Source: Mastigamoeba balamuthi (taxonomy: Eukaryota > Evosea > Mastigamoebida > Mastigamoebidae). From it: a stretch of 64,000 bases of DNA. The notes under the pieces are model-generated. The model was not told the DNA's origin and made no database searches. It saw only the letters and a program-made list of their open reading frames with translations. Of the stretch, positions 44,851-55,837 are shown one piece after another; the first letter of the stretch is position 1; each line of letters begins with the position of its first letter. The stretch covers positions 1,492,963-1,556,962 of the forward strand of contig CACRSC010000084.1 of the NCBI GenBank assembly GCA_902651635.1, written 5' to 3'. The translations under genes and the position numbers were made by a program.

Positions 44851-45240
44851 GGTCAGGTGTGGGCTGGCTGGGGTGATGCCTGAGAGGAGGGTGTCCCGGT
44901 GCATACCATTTCTGAGGGTATTTATGTAACGGCTCGCAAAAATGAATGAAAAGGGCTGCAGCGTTATATCCACGGACTTCGACGCCGTTGGAAAATCTCG
45001 CAGATTTCCGCGGGTCTGTGGTGGGGGGATCTTCCCCTCCAAAATCCACTCACCCAGGCATGACTTATCACAAGTCCCCCAAGCGTCGCTGTCGCGCGCC
45101 CGCTGAGTTCCCCCCCATGACAGCCTTTGCTGGACCCCCGCGGAGAGGCTTGCAAAAACGGAGTTCCCGGGATATTCAGGGGAGAATCGCGAGATATCGT
45201 GTGGCAGACAGCATATCAGTGCCAATTTCTTATAAAGGCA

Positions 45241-48200
45241 ATGTTCACAGAGCCGGGTCCGTTGCTGCCCTGGCGCGAGGCCAGCGCCGAGCTCGAGTCC
45301 AAGAACCACGCGCTGCGCGAGGCCGTCGCCCACGTCGCCCGCCGCGCCCGCGAGACGCGCAAGATCGCGGCGACGCTGCGCAAGTCGCAGCAGCGGCTGC
45401 CGATCCACCCCAACGAGGAGGGGTGCACAGGCCGCCCTCCACTGCCCCCTCCGACGTCACCGCTGACATCAGCAACAATGTCACATCCCAGGACGGTCTG
45501 CGCGATGTGGAGGGCCGTCCACAAGAGCTACGCGGGCAAGATCGACGGCCTGGCGGCGATGGCGGACAGGCTCGACGGGCTCAAGGACCGCCTCGACGGC
45601 CAGGTGACGTCGCTCGAGGAGTCGTACCGCGTGGCACGTGGATTCCCGTATCTCCCGGGGGATTCCCGGATCTCCCCCCGGGATTCTCTCCCTGCGATCC
45701 CGCACCCGCCGCCAATCCGGGGGAATATCTCGACTGACTGGAAATCTGAAAATCTTTCCCTGGCCAGCTCAAGGCCCGGGGCAACGACCTGGACGACGAG
45801 CTGCGGGCGGCGACGGCCAGGACGGAGCTGGAGAAGGAGCGGCACATCCGGCTGGTGCAGAGCCTGACGTCAGCGCGGGAGGCGGAGCGGTCAGCGGACC
45901 CGGGGTCGCGGAAGGAGAGCCGCCTGCGCGACGAGGCCGAGCGCCTCGAGGCAGACGCCAGCGTCGCTGAGGCCCTCTACAAGAGCCTCTACCAGGGCCT
46001 CCAGGACCTCCAGCGCCTCCACACCGCCGAGAAGCTCCCCGCCCTCCTCAAGGTGCGGGCGCCTCTGGTGGTCTTTCTCGTGCGGCGGCAAAAATCAGTT
46101 GATTGCGCTCTCTCGCTCGCTCGCTCGCTGCGCTCTTCCTTCGGTTCTGTCGTCGGAAAGAGACCCGCCACAACGCTCTGGTGGGCCGTATGCGGTCTGC
46201 TGCTTGGCGTGTGGTGGGCACTGAGGGGCCTGAGGTGCGGCCGCGGTGGCCCGAAATCAGTTGATTGCATGCCGCGCCGCCTCTCTCTCTCGCTGCACTC
46301 TTCCTTCGCTTCTGTCGTCGGGAACAACTCCGCCACAACGCTGTGGTGGGCCGTATGCGGTTTGCTTGGCGTGTGGCGGCCAAGTGGCTGAGGGGCCTGA
46401 GGTGCGGCCGCGGTGGCCCGTCGCTGGCGTCCCGCGTGCCCGCTCGGTGGGGGGATGGCAGCCCACTGCTTGTCTGCCTGCCTACTTGCTGTTGCCCCTT
46501 CGGGCCTTGGCTCTCGCGCCGTTTGCGAGCGATGCCATGCGTGCTGTGCTGCGAACGGGCCTTTGTCCTCTGCGACAGCGCACGGCACGGGGCCATCGAC
46601 TGGCTCGGATGCCCCCTGGCCCGCTGGGCGAACGACCCGCGACTAACGCACTGCCTGCCGGTCCCCTCTGGGCAGGAGTACGACGAGGCGTTCAACGCGA
46701 GGCTCGTGGAGCTCGCCAAGACCTTTGCCGAGGTCGCCGAGGCCGAGGCGGCGTCGGCCGAGGTCTTCGGCTCGTCGGCCAAGCTCTTCGCTGCGGCCGT
46801 CGCCGACGTGCGCCCCGCGAGCGACGCCAGCGAGATGTACGCGAAGCTCAACGCCCGCGCGTCGGTGGCCGCCGAGGCCTCGCCGCGGCGCAAGTCGGAC
46901 AGCGGCTTCGCGCGGCGGCTGCGGCGCAACACGTTCGGCCAGCGGACGCTGGAGCGGCCCGCGTGGCTGACGCCGCCGACGCACAGCCTGCAGCCGCCGC
47001 AGACGGCCGTGACGACGGCCAGCGCGTGCGAGATGATCCGGCGGCTCGTGGACCTCGTCGGGGAGCTCGGGGGCGCGAGGACCGAGGGCATCTTCCGCCT
47101 CGCCGAGTCGCTGGCCGAGATCGACGAGGCCGCCGACGCCATCGAGCGCTGCGGGCGCATGCCCACGCGGCCCAACCTCGCGGCGACGCTGCTCAAGCGC
47201 TGGCTCACCAAGAAGCTCCCCGAGCCCCTCGTCCCCTACGCCCAGTAGTACGCGCCCCACCCGCCAGCCAATGGAGGGGATGGAAGGGTGGGAAGGGTGG
47301 GGTGCATGGGAGCTGCAGAGCAGAGAGGAAGACGGAATGCCCCACCCCGTCTCGTGTTACCCGCTCGTTAAAGAGCGGCTCACGAGTCACTGAGCGGGTG
47401 GGGTGAGTGTTCCTATTGGGTAGCTTCTGTTTGCTCTCCTGTCCTGCTGTGTCCTGTGCAATTGACGGCTGTTGGTCGTCCTCGCGGATTTGGTGTGCGT
47501 GCCGGGCGTGGCCAGTTGCGATTGGGACTCTGTTGTGGTTGTGACCTGTGCAATTGATTGCCGCCCGCTGCGCCTGGGGCTCCGTGTTGTCGTTGGATGT
47601 GCCGCTGCTCACGCCCCGGGCCAGCGACGCAGCGATCGAGCGCGGGGAGGACGCGGTGGCGGTGTTTGAGAGCATGCCCGACCCCAACAAGCCGACGCTG
47701 GCGCACATGCTGCGCTTCTTCCGCACGATGGCGCAGCCCGAGAACGCGGCCGTGACGATGATGGGCATCCGCAACCTCCTCACGTGCATCGGGCCCTGCA
47801 TCATGCGCCCGCGCACCGAGGCCACCGACGTCGCCGACGCGGCCATCAGCACCGACAAGATCAGCGCCTTCCTCGAGAAGCTCGTCGACTCGGACGCCAT
47901 CGACAGGTGCCCGCTGCCCCCGGCGACGCCGCTGGCGCTGGCGGCCGCCGTCGTCGCCTCGGCGCCCCCGTCGTCGTCGACGTCGCCGTTCGAGGTGCCC
48001 ACGCTGCCCATACCGATCCTGGCGGCTGCGTCTGCGGCGGTGGCGACGGGCCCGGCGGTGGCCGACACGCACAAGTCGCCGCGGTGCGCGTACTACGTGG
48101 GGTCGCCCGGGTCGCCCAAGTTCTCGTCGTCGCCGTCGGGCGTCGCGTCGGCGCCCGAGTCGCCCGTGGGCAAGTCGACGTCGTCGCCGTCGCTGCGCGC

Positions 48201-48585
48201 GCGGCTGTTCAAGCCGCTGCCGATGCTGCCGCCGAGCCCGTCGTCGCTGACGCCGCGCCACGGCCACGAGCGCACGCGGTCGGCGACGCCGACGATACTG
48301 CCGCTGCAGCGCATGGCGACGTCCGCGCCCGAGGGCCTCGGCGACGACGCAGCGCGGCTGCAGGAGCTGCTGCAGGCCCAGCAGCGCGACTCGGAGCGGT
48401 CCGAGCGGTCGGCGAGGGAGCGGCGAGAGAGCACGCGGTTCGAGGGCCTCGGGGGCAGCGAGGGCAGCACCGAGAGCGACGGCGCGCGGGCGCACAGCCT
48501 GCACCAGCCCATGTCGCTGCAGGACGAGAAGGTCAGCAAGCGCAGGTCGGTCACGCTGCACCAGATACTCCACGGGCTCCGGTAG
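45241..48585 (+). CDS. Coiled-coil (F-BAR/BAR-like) RhoGAP protein
   Basis: Start ATG at 45241, ten bases after TATAAAGG. Exons join in frame to the TAG at 48585. The N-terminal ~250 aa is helical (LLPWREASAELESKNHALRE, VHKSYAGKIDGLAAMADR, EALYKSLYQGLQDLQRLH), placed where F-BAR domains sit in RhoGAPs, but I cannot confirm that fold. RhoGAP domain: GARTEGIFRLAES (arginine finger), AATLLKRWLTKKLPEPLVPY, PDPNKPTLAHMLRFF, GIRNLLTCIGPCIMRP. Exons 46676-47247 and 47625-48585 split the domain; the 377-base intron between them holds a hairpin, and the previous 623-base intron a tandem duplication. C-terminus is Ser/Pro-rich with possible phosphosites. Turns off Rho-family GTPases, opposite in effect to the DOCK protein at the left end. 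Confidence 0.82.
46088..46420 (+). repeat. Tandem duplication (~165 bp x2) inside a RhoGAP intron
   Basis: Two adjacent copies, each starting AATCAGTTGATTGC, passing through CTGCRCTCTTCCTTCG and TTCTGTCGTCGG, CGCCACAACGCT, GGTGGGCCGTATGCGGT, and ending GGCCTGAGGTGCGGCCGCGGTGGCC. They differ by scattered substitutions and small indels. Both lie in intron 46053-46675. Confidence 0.85.
47340..47403 (+). repeat. Long imperfect hairpin inside a RhoGAP intron
   Basis: Nested complementary arms: outer CCCCACCC (47340-47347) with GGGTGGGG (47396-47403); inner CTCGTG (47351-47356) with CACGAG (47381-47386); innermost CCGCTC (47361-47366) with GAGCGG (47373-47378) around a GTTAAA loop. It would fold in the pre-mRNA of intron 47248-47624. 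Confidence 0.7.
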
Positions 48586-49455
48586 AGCGGCTGCAGAGAG
48601 GGCAGGGGCACACGTCTGTCTGTCTGGTCTTTTTTGGTCCCCCGTGGCCACACAGGGCCGCAACCCTTGCGTGCCCCCCCACACGCCCTTCCCTCTACTC
48701 CCCCTCTTAGCCCCGACGTTTGCGTAGTTAGCCCCGTTAAGCCAACACGGTTATCTCATTCCTCGGTGCCGGTGGAGCGCCTCTCCGCCCTGCGCTGCCT
48801 CTCGGCCGGCCATCCGCTCGCGGCTCTGGTGGACTCGGCACTCGTTGCTGCCTTTGGGGTTTTTCATTTTGCAGTTTTGTCCCCGATCCCGCTCTCGCGG
48901 GCGCTGCCTGGGTCGTGCCCGCCCCGCGAGGCTCGTGCACGGCGTTGGCAAGGCCCGGGTGCAGATGCCGGGGGCCTGGAGCGCCGGCCGGGAGTGCGCA
49001 GGGGCAGAGGGGTTGACAAAGAGCCGGGGGAGGAAAGTGTCAACGAGATGCATGGCCGTTCTGGGAGTCTTCTCAGGGGAGCGGAATATGGCGCGAATTC
49101 TGGGGCCACCGGGCAACGCTGCCACACTGCGCATTCCGAGCCCTGCCCACCCACGCAGCCCCCCGGGGCCGGGGGCCCTCCTCCCTGGGGGCGGTGCTGC
49201 TGCGTAATCTCGGCGTTATCTTTTGTTCGAGTGCTTCGTTTGCCGGGTGCGCTGAGCGCAGGGGGGAGAGAGAGGGAAGGAGCGAAAGGGGTGTTGCGGT
49301 GCGTGTCGTGCTCGAGGGGGGGTCGGCATCTACAAGGGTGTGTGTGCGTTGTGCGTGCGGCGTGTGTCTGAGCGCTGCGGTGGGTCGATGGGAGGGGGGT
49401 CGCTAGTGGAGTAGTTGTGCGGTCTCTCGTGGTCCTCTGTGGTCCTCCGTGGCCC
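48586..49455. other. Intergenic, nothing supported
   Basis: GC- and GT-rich spacer between convergent genes (RhoGAP on plus, Pro/Gln-rich gene on minus). No gene seen. Confidence 0.5.
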
Positions 49456-50238
49456 TCAGACGCACGAGACGCCCACCGCCGAGCCCCCGGCGCCCCACCC
49501 GTCGTTGTCGGCGCACGCGGCCTCGTCGTCGTCGTCGTCGTCTGCGGCTGGCGGCGTCACGACGGCGACCTCTGCGCACTCAGTGCTGATGGCGCTGTCG
49601 ATCTGCTTGCTGCCCCTGCTGCCGCCCCTGCCGCTGCTGCCGGGCGCCCCGGCCGTCGCCGCCGTCGACCTGCTGCGCTGGCGGACCTCGCGGGCCCTGC
49701 GGATGTCGGCCAGCTCGCGCTCGACCTGGGCGATGCGGGCCATCACGGCCCTGCGCTCGCGCTCGAGCAGCGCGTACCTGCCGCCCTCCCTGCCCCCGCC
49801 CTCGCGCAGTATCGCCTCGCTCGTCGCGCACGAGGGCGTGTACGCGGGGGGCGGACGCGGGACCGGGGGCACAGCGCCCCTGCTGCCAGTGGGGGGCGAG
49901 AGCAGGAGCGAGGGCGAGCGGGGGGCGTCGGGGGGCGGGGCGCTCTCGCAGGCGGCGGGGCGCAGGGCCTCGAGGATGTCGACGCTCGTGCCCCGCCTGT
50001 GGTGGTGCTTCCTGTGCTTGCTGTGCCCCCTCTGCTGCTGCGGCTGCTCTCCCGGGGCCTGCTGGGGGCTGCTGCTCTGCTGTGCCTGCTGGAGTGGCTG
50101 CTGGATGTGCTGTGGCTGCTGTGGCTGCTGTGGCTGCTCGGGTGGCTGCTGGGGCTGCTGGGGCAGAGACGAGGGGTCTGGGGGAGAGCCACTGGAGCTG
50201 CGGCGAGAGCGGGGCTCGCGGGCAAAGAGGCGCTTCAT
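49456..50238 (-). CDS. Pro/Gln-rich low-complexity protein with a short coiled coil
   Basis: Single frame of 260 codons. Starts MKRLFAREPRSRRSSSGSPP, then a Gln/Pro-rich stretch (PQQPQQPPEQPQQPQQPQ), a His/Lys/Arg patch (HSKHRKHHHRRG), a Pro-rich region, and a helical segment (RYALLERERRAVMARIAQV, ERELADIRRAREVRQRS). The C-terminus has an Asp run and ends VSCV. No known domain. Composition suggests a disordered adaptor or nuclear protein. Strong CAG-type repeats could expand. Confidence 0.6.
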   Translation of the reverse strand: MKRLFAREPRSRRSSSGSPPDPSSLPQQPQQPPEQPQQPQQPQHIQQPLQQAQQSSSPQQAPGEQPQQQRGHSKHRKHHHRRGTSVDILEALRPAACESAPPPDAPRSPSLLLSPPTGSRGAVPPVPRPPPAYTPSCATSEAILREGGGREGGRYALLERERRAVMARIAQVERELADIRRAREVRQRSRSTAATAGAPGSSGRGGSRGSKQIDSAISTECAEVAVVTPPAADDDDDDEAACADNDGWGAGGSAVGVSCV

Positions 50239-50539
50239 GCAGTGGTGATGGGCGCGTGTGCGGGGTGCGCAGAGGCAGGTGGTGGGGGGCGACGATCGCA
50301 GGGGGAAAGTCGGCAGAGAAGACGGCGGCAGTGGGACGAGGAAATAGGTGAAAAATGGGAGAGCGGCGTATCTCGTGCGAGATATTTATGCACCTTGGGC
50401 GCCCCCCAAGTTGTTTTCCGGCGGTTGGGGCTGCGGGGGCCACCCGCACAGCTCGCAGAGTCAGCGAAACACGCGGGGGGAGGAAGCGACGCAGGGATCT
50501 CCTGCTGCCACTTCTAATCCCAAGGACGGACACGAATCT

Positions 50540-50554
50540 GCACTGCAGAAAATC
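50540..50554 (+). repeat. 15-bp direct repeat, left copy
   Basis: GCACTGCAGAAAATC, identical to 53023-53037 at the right end of the Harbinger-like element, same orientation. It lies 57 bases outside the left inverted repeat. Confidence 0.7.
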
Positions 50555-50970
50555 GTTGTGTCTGTAACAATGCTGTACTTTGGATAAGAAAGAGTTTAAA
50601 CCTCTTGCCTTGCAGTGGTCTCTCGTGCCACACCATTATTTTGTGTTAGTGTACTCTGTTGTAAGGTGTTGAGATGATAAACTGTTTAAGAATTATTGAT
50701 CTTATTATTGATAGAGGGGGAATCCCCAGGCAGGCTGGGATATCAATCATTTCCCTTCCAGTTGACAGTATGCATACTGTGGCTACTGGAACAAGATTGA
50801 TCACCCAGCATAGATGCTGCTCAATGCTACCATCAAGGCCAAGCATTGATTGTTACTGCAGAAAAGAGTGGAAGTCTCTCCCAAATCCCAATGGCTAAAA
50901 TGATCCTGGGAAAACAAATTGCACAAGCCACCCTCCCTCTCACAGCCCACATGTGCAGACCTCTTTGCCT

Positions 50971-51590
50971 TTGCCATGGCACTCATGAACGCCAATCCGG
51001 AAATCATTGTGCCCAGTGCCACATCCAGTACAGCACCTGATGCAGTGATCAGAGGGGCTAGTGCGGTACCCAGTGCAACTTCTGGAGCACCCGCCATCAT
51101 TTCCCCGCCCCTCACAGGTGTGTCCACGTGATTGGGGCACACTCTACTCACTCTTCCACAGAGGTCCCTGGGAAGAAGTCGAGAGCGACACACTTCTTAA
51201 GAGCTGAGACGGACCATCTTCTCGATCTCATCAAGGAGCAGCACCTGCATACCAGAGATGCATGGGCACGACTCGTCATCACGTTTAATGAGTGAGGCAG
51301 GACAGCAAGGTTCTGTGCTTGCACCGCAGACTCTCTTTGCAACCAGTGTGCCTACTGTTATGCCATTCGCGCCAAAATCCTGTGATTGAAATTGAAATTT
51401 TCACAGGTTCGACTGCCTGTGCAAGGGGCCGCCAACTGGAAAGGGAGGCCCTTCTCCAATTCAACTCCGTGCTCATGTACTGTGCAAGAAGACCCAGAAG
51501 GTATATGGCGTGGACGAGTTTGGAACAGGGGCAGACCAAGACGACACCAACAGCTTGGACAAGAGCGAGATTCGAGAGCTCAAGGCATAA
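50971..51590 (+). CDS. SANT/Myb-like accessory protein of the Harbinger-like element
   Basis: Three exons join in frame: 50971-51117, 51162-51291, 51407-51590 (TAA); about 153 aa. After an Ala/Pro/Ser-rich leader comes a trihelix/SANT-like region: THFLRAETDHLLDLIKEQH, then RDAWARLVITFNEF, then the basic C-terminal part LCKKTQKVYGV. Acidic TGADQDDTNSLDKSE follows. In Harbinger elements this second protein brings the transposase to DNA and to the nucleus. A further coding-like piece (HSNGRTAIAESIMALAMASV at ~51725-51790) may be a 3' exon if splicing skips the stop at 51590. Family call is by pattern plus context. Confidence 0.6.
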
Positions 51591-52006
51591 GGAAACGAGG
51601 ACCACGTCTCTGGACATGCTGCATCGGTTCTCCATGCTGCTTTGTCGCCATCTTGCCCTGCACCAGCCTCGTCCAGAGATGAGCCACCCCTGAAGTGCCA
51701 GCGACCTGCAGCACAGGGCCACAGCAATGGGCGCACTGCCATTGCTGAGAGCATCATGGCACTTGCAATGGCGTCAGTCCAGCAAGTCAAGGACGCTTCT
51801 GCACTAGTAGGGGCAGTTCAGTGCCCACCACGAGTTCAAGTTCACCCAGTCTGACCAAGGCTCTGTCCTCTTCTGCACCCACTGTGGTGAAGTCACGGGC
51901 CTCAACAGGCCCTAAGCACTTAACGACACATTAAACCCCTCCCCCCATGACTCTTCCTTCCTATCTTGCCTTCCTCCCTGGCTTCCCGGCCCAAACAACA
52001 GGCGTC

Positions 52007-52864
52007 TCAACCAAGGAACACTGTTCCATTTTGAGTTACCCTCATTACACGAGCCCTGAGGTTGTGTAGACCAACAACTGAGCAGAATATCTGGCGCCGT
52101 TTTGTAAAAGAGCTTGACATTGGGCCCTTCATGACCTGGAACGAGTTCTTGAGGCCAGCCAGCCCCCATTCCGCAGCAACACGAACTTGGGAGATGACGG
52201 TGTTGAGCGCCTCCAGCTCATCACGCGACACTGGTGTGAGGTTGCCCTTCTCGAGCTTGCTGATTGGTCAAATGAGATGTGCTGAGGCTGGGAATGCAAT
52301 GTCTCCTGCAAGGTACAGGTCATCGGGAAATGATACCAGCTTCTTAAGGAGGGACGAGTCAGAGAAGAGTTGTGCATCATGCTTGGCGCCAAGCTCATTC
52401 ATGATGGCTGAGATGATGCCTGTGACAGTTGAGGGAAATAAGACACGTGCCACAGGGAGGAGTGCCAGGGCCTAGGGTAGAATGGCCAGGCCGAGACTGA
52501 GGTAGCACGAGATGCTGCTTACGATGACACCGAAGTGAAGAACGAGGTCATTTTCTGTTGCGGTCACAGTGAGGTAGCGCAAAACCAGGGCCAGAGTGTG
52601 CTCTGCAGAGAGTGACTGAGCTCTGATGCGTGCACTTCCCGTGAGCGGTCTTGATGACCACAGAGGGCCAAAGACGGGGAGAAGCATGGCCCACACAGTT
52701 TGGTCAAGGCAAAGGAAGGCATGGAACTCACTGTCCTCACCCTTGCACAACAGGCATGTGGCTGTGGTCACGAGCAGTCGTGGTATAGAGTCATGCCGCA
52801 GGCAGGCAGGACTGTTGTCCTCCAGCTCGAGAATGATGGCAGTAACCAGAAGAAGCTTATGCAT
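52007..52864 (-). pseudogene. PIF/Harbinger-type DDE transposase with internal stops
   Basis: One continuous minus-strand frame interrupted by TAG (52472-52474) and TGA (52268-52270). N-terminal part has the Harbinger look: FHAFLCLDQTVWAMLLPVF, then LVLRYLTVTATENDLVLHFG. The catalytic half reads FPDDLYLAGDIAFPASAHL (second Asp in AGDIAF), then SRDELEALNTVISQVRVAAE with the catalytic Glu, WGLAGLKNSFQ, and VVGLHNLRARVMRV. Introns cannot be excluded, but protein similarity runs straight through both stops, so a dead copy is more likely. Confidence 0.65.
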
Positions 52865-53022
52865 GGCAGTTTTTCAGTTTGCGACAGATTATTCCTGTGG
52901 TTTGGGTGTGGTGTGGACTTGTTTGGCCTCTCAGGCACCAAACGAGTCCGTGAGCCTGGGCTCAGAAAACCGAGTTGAATTCTTATGATTTCTGGTGAAC
53001 GAGCCGGCACGGCACGAGTCGA

Positions 53023-53037
53023 GCACTGCAGAAAATC
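53023..53037 (+). repeat. 15-bp direct repeat, right copy
   Basis: GCACTGCAGAAAATC overlapping the outer edge of the right inverted repeat; identical to 50540-50554. Confidence 0.7.
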
Positions 53038-53273
53038 CCCTAATGAACAACACATAGGTTTCTCTATTCATCTGGAATCACTTTAAGCACGGCATTCTAT
53101 TCATTTAAATAAATAGATGTTATATCACATAACCACATATAAGAGACCCAATGGTCATCATGAACATACAAAGATCCCAGCAACCACTGTGGTCTCAAAT
53201 TTTCGTAGTACAATGAAAGAAATACAGATGTAATAATATCTTAATGGTATGAATCTTGTGATTTTCTGTCTAT

Positions 53274-55636
53274 CTATGAACTTGAATATGTTGGAACCGA
53301 TTGCTGAAATGAGAATAAATCCCATGAATCAAGTACAGGTGGAGCCTCTGTAGGACGGTTTCCATTAGTCTTACAAATACTATCAAGACTGTATGTTGGA
53401 GCTGGGACTTGAGGTTCATGGTTATCTCCGGGATCATTTGCTGAGAGGCATACTTTTCTTCTACTCAAGAAGTCAGAAAAAATTGTATTGGAAACGAACA
53501 CGTAGAACAGTATCACTGAAACAGAAGTGAGAATAAGTATGAAAGCCATAGCAGATGATACTGATGCAGCAATGATAACTTTTCCGGATTTATCTGGCTC
53601 AAGGCAACTGCCTGTAGGTGGTCTATTCACTCGATAGCCATTCTGACATTTGCAGAAGATACATCCATTGCCATTATCACATTCCTCCTCTTCTTCAACA
53701 ATCTCATTTCCACATCCTGCGGAGAAGTGAGTGAAGAACAAATCTGCAACTCAACCTGAACAAGATCTTCGAGCAGGCTGGAAGGGAATATGTCCCAGAA
53801 GACAGTGACACGAATCGTTGCAGAAGAAACCTCCATCACATTCCTCTCTTCCAGCAATAATGCCGTCTCCACACTCTGAACTTTGTGAGTATACTACAGA
53901 AACCATAGCAGCAGACTCTCGATGCAGTCAGTTTCAATATGATTCATCATTTCGAATCCAGCAATGCAGGAACAATTCATGCATCCACGGCCCCCATCAC
54001 ACTCCTGAGTATGTAAGCAGTAACAATGAAAAGAAGGTAGCACCTCGCCATTTCCTCGTTCTGTTCGGTTGTTTCCACATGCTGATCATGCATTTGAACA
54101 TTTGATTGTTAATGCTATTTTCAAGACTCACAGATATTTATGCATGATGATCCACTCGGACTACATGTCTGTCCTCGATCACAGTTGAAGACATATTCGT
54201 AGCAAAGATCGCATGCATCGCAATCCGGATCAGGAATTCCACATTTGCAATCGCAGCCGTCATTTTGTCCATAATACGACGGTGGGCATGTCCACTCGGA
54301 AGGAGCTATTTTGATTGAGATAGAGAGCAGTTGGTAATCACAAACCAAGGCATCCCTCTGATGAGCAGGATAGTCCCTTTGGGCAATCACTTTGAAGAGA
54401 GCTGTTGAGACAGTCGGGATCTAACTGCCTACAATCGCAATTACACAGTTTTGAGTCGTTGAACTGCTCTGCAGGGCACCTCCACGTTTCTGAAAGCAGA
54501 AATTGAGATTCCATGGCACTCTCTGTCGTCGTACCTGCGCAATGGCTGTCTGTGCCATTTATGATGCAAACTGGAGCGAAGAACTGTTCTGAGCAATGAA
54601 CAGCTGCTTGGGCTACGTAGCAATCAGGGTCTACTCGACTAAAGCAGCCGCAATGGCAACCGTCAAATGAGCCGTAGTTCTTCTCAGAGCACCACGTAGT
54701 CCCCAGTACTGTTCAAAGAAATAAGGCGATTTCACAGAACTGTTGTTACCAACGCAGTTTCCCATCTGGTCGCAGACAGATTGATCAGGACAGTCGTCAC
54801 TTTTTGAATTGTTGATACAATCCGGATCTGGGGATCCACATTGGCAATCACAGTGTCCATCGTTGTATTGATCGACTCCACAAGTCCAAAGAGAAGGAAT
54901 GCCACCAACTGTGTGCATTGCATCTGACGTGAGCCAACTCGAACAAATTGTTGCGGTGGCGTACGAAAGGGCTTTCCCTCCGCTCGCAATGCTACAGATT
55001 GATATGTCACCGCAGTCCACTTCTTCTCGTACGTGTAGAAGACCGCTCTGGGCCCTCTCGGATGTCCCAGGGCCATGTTCAGCAGCACAGTGCTGCACGA
55101 CCAGAAGCGCACTCCCAGGAACGTCGCCCTTCCCCAGGAGACTGCGGAGTCTCGTCAGCAGCATAGCATCAGGTTGTCTGGGGGGCCAGTTACCAAGTGG
55201 CTGCGGCAGGTCGACCGTGATCCACCGAGCAGACTCGTTCAGCTTCCGCACCACTGCCGAGAAGCTGACGAAGGAGAGGCGCTCGCCCACTGCCAGGCTG
55301 CGCGACTCGGCGTGGGTGGCGACCGCGTAGGTTCCGATCTCCCCGATTATGTGTCCCGTGTCGTCGACGTCCTCCTCCGCCACGAACGCTACGAAGCAGA
55401 CCCGCGTGAACTGCCATGGCACCGACCTCGGGGTGAACACCTGCGCGATGCCTGCGGAGCTGTACTGGAAGTCCGCGCTGGGGCAGACGCGGGGGTAGCG
55501 ATCAAAGGACACTGAGCCAAAGTCCTCGTAGGACGGAGCGTCGTAGACCTCGGAGCCCTCGCCCTCGCACTGGCACATTGATCGAGGAGCCAGCATGGCT
55601 GCGACGACCAAGCGCAGGACCGCGATTGTCCGCATT
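53274..55636 (-). CDS. Cys-rich type I membrane protein with repeated W-C-DGCDC-DPDC modules
   Basis: Multi-exon gene. Signal peptide MRTIAVLRLVVAAMLAP at 55636, then a ~200 aa N-terminal domain (DFGSVSFDRYPRVCPSADF, FTRVCFVAFVAEEDVDD). Four related modules follow: WTCGVDQYNDGHCDCQCG..DPDC, WCSEKNYGSFDGCHCGC..DPDC, WRCPAEQFNDSKLCNCDC..DPDC and WTCPPSYYGQNDGCDCKCG..DPDC. Next come three DUF4215-like units (ECGDGIIAGREECDGG, TQECDGGRGCMNCSC, CGNEIVEEEEECDNG). A membrane helix (IIAASVSSAMAFILILTSVS) and a ~90 aa cytoplasmic tail rich in Ser/Pro end the protein. Probably a cell-surface adhesion or recognition protein. Exon joints in 53740-54120 are only partly resolved. Lower GC than its neighbours. 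Confidence 0.72.
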
Positions 55637-55837
55637 GGCGTTGCACGCTCTTTCCTGACAAGGAAACCGGAGGAGAAGACCCGAAATACTCCGAAAATAG
55701 AACTTATGATTGCATGAGATGAGATTGATTGATCTTCTAGATCTTCTGCCGACCCACACAACAGTATCGATCGACCCATCTCAAAACGCAGGACGTGTGA
55801 CGACATAATGGTGAGGGCAGTGAGGGAGACTGTGTAA

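Larger units (their letters stand above)
50611..53030. mobile_element. PIF/Harbinger-like DNA transposon, non-autonomous by mutation
   Basis: Imperfect terminal inverted repeats of about 24 bp: TGCAGTGGTCTCTCGTGCCA at the left (50611-50634) and its partner at 53006-53030, sharing TGCAGTG and CTCGTGCC. Inside are the two genes typical of Harbinger elements in convergent order: a SANT/Myb-like protein on plus and a DDE transposase on minus. The interior is AT-richer than the flanks. Target duplication is unclear; TGCA next to both ends is possible. Confidence 0.7.
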
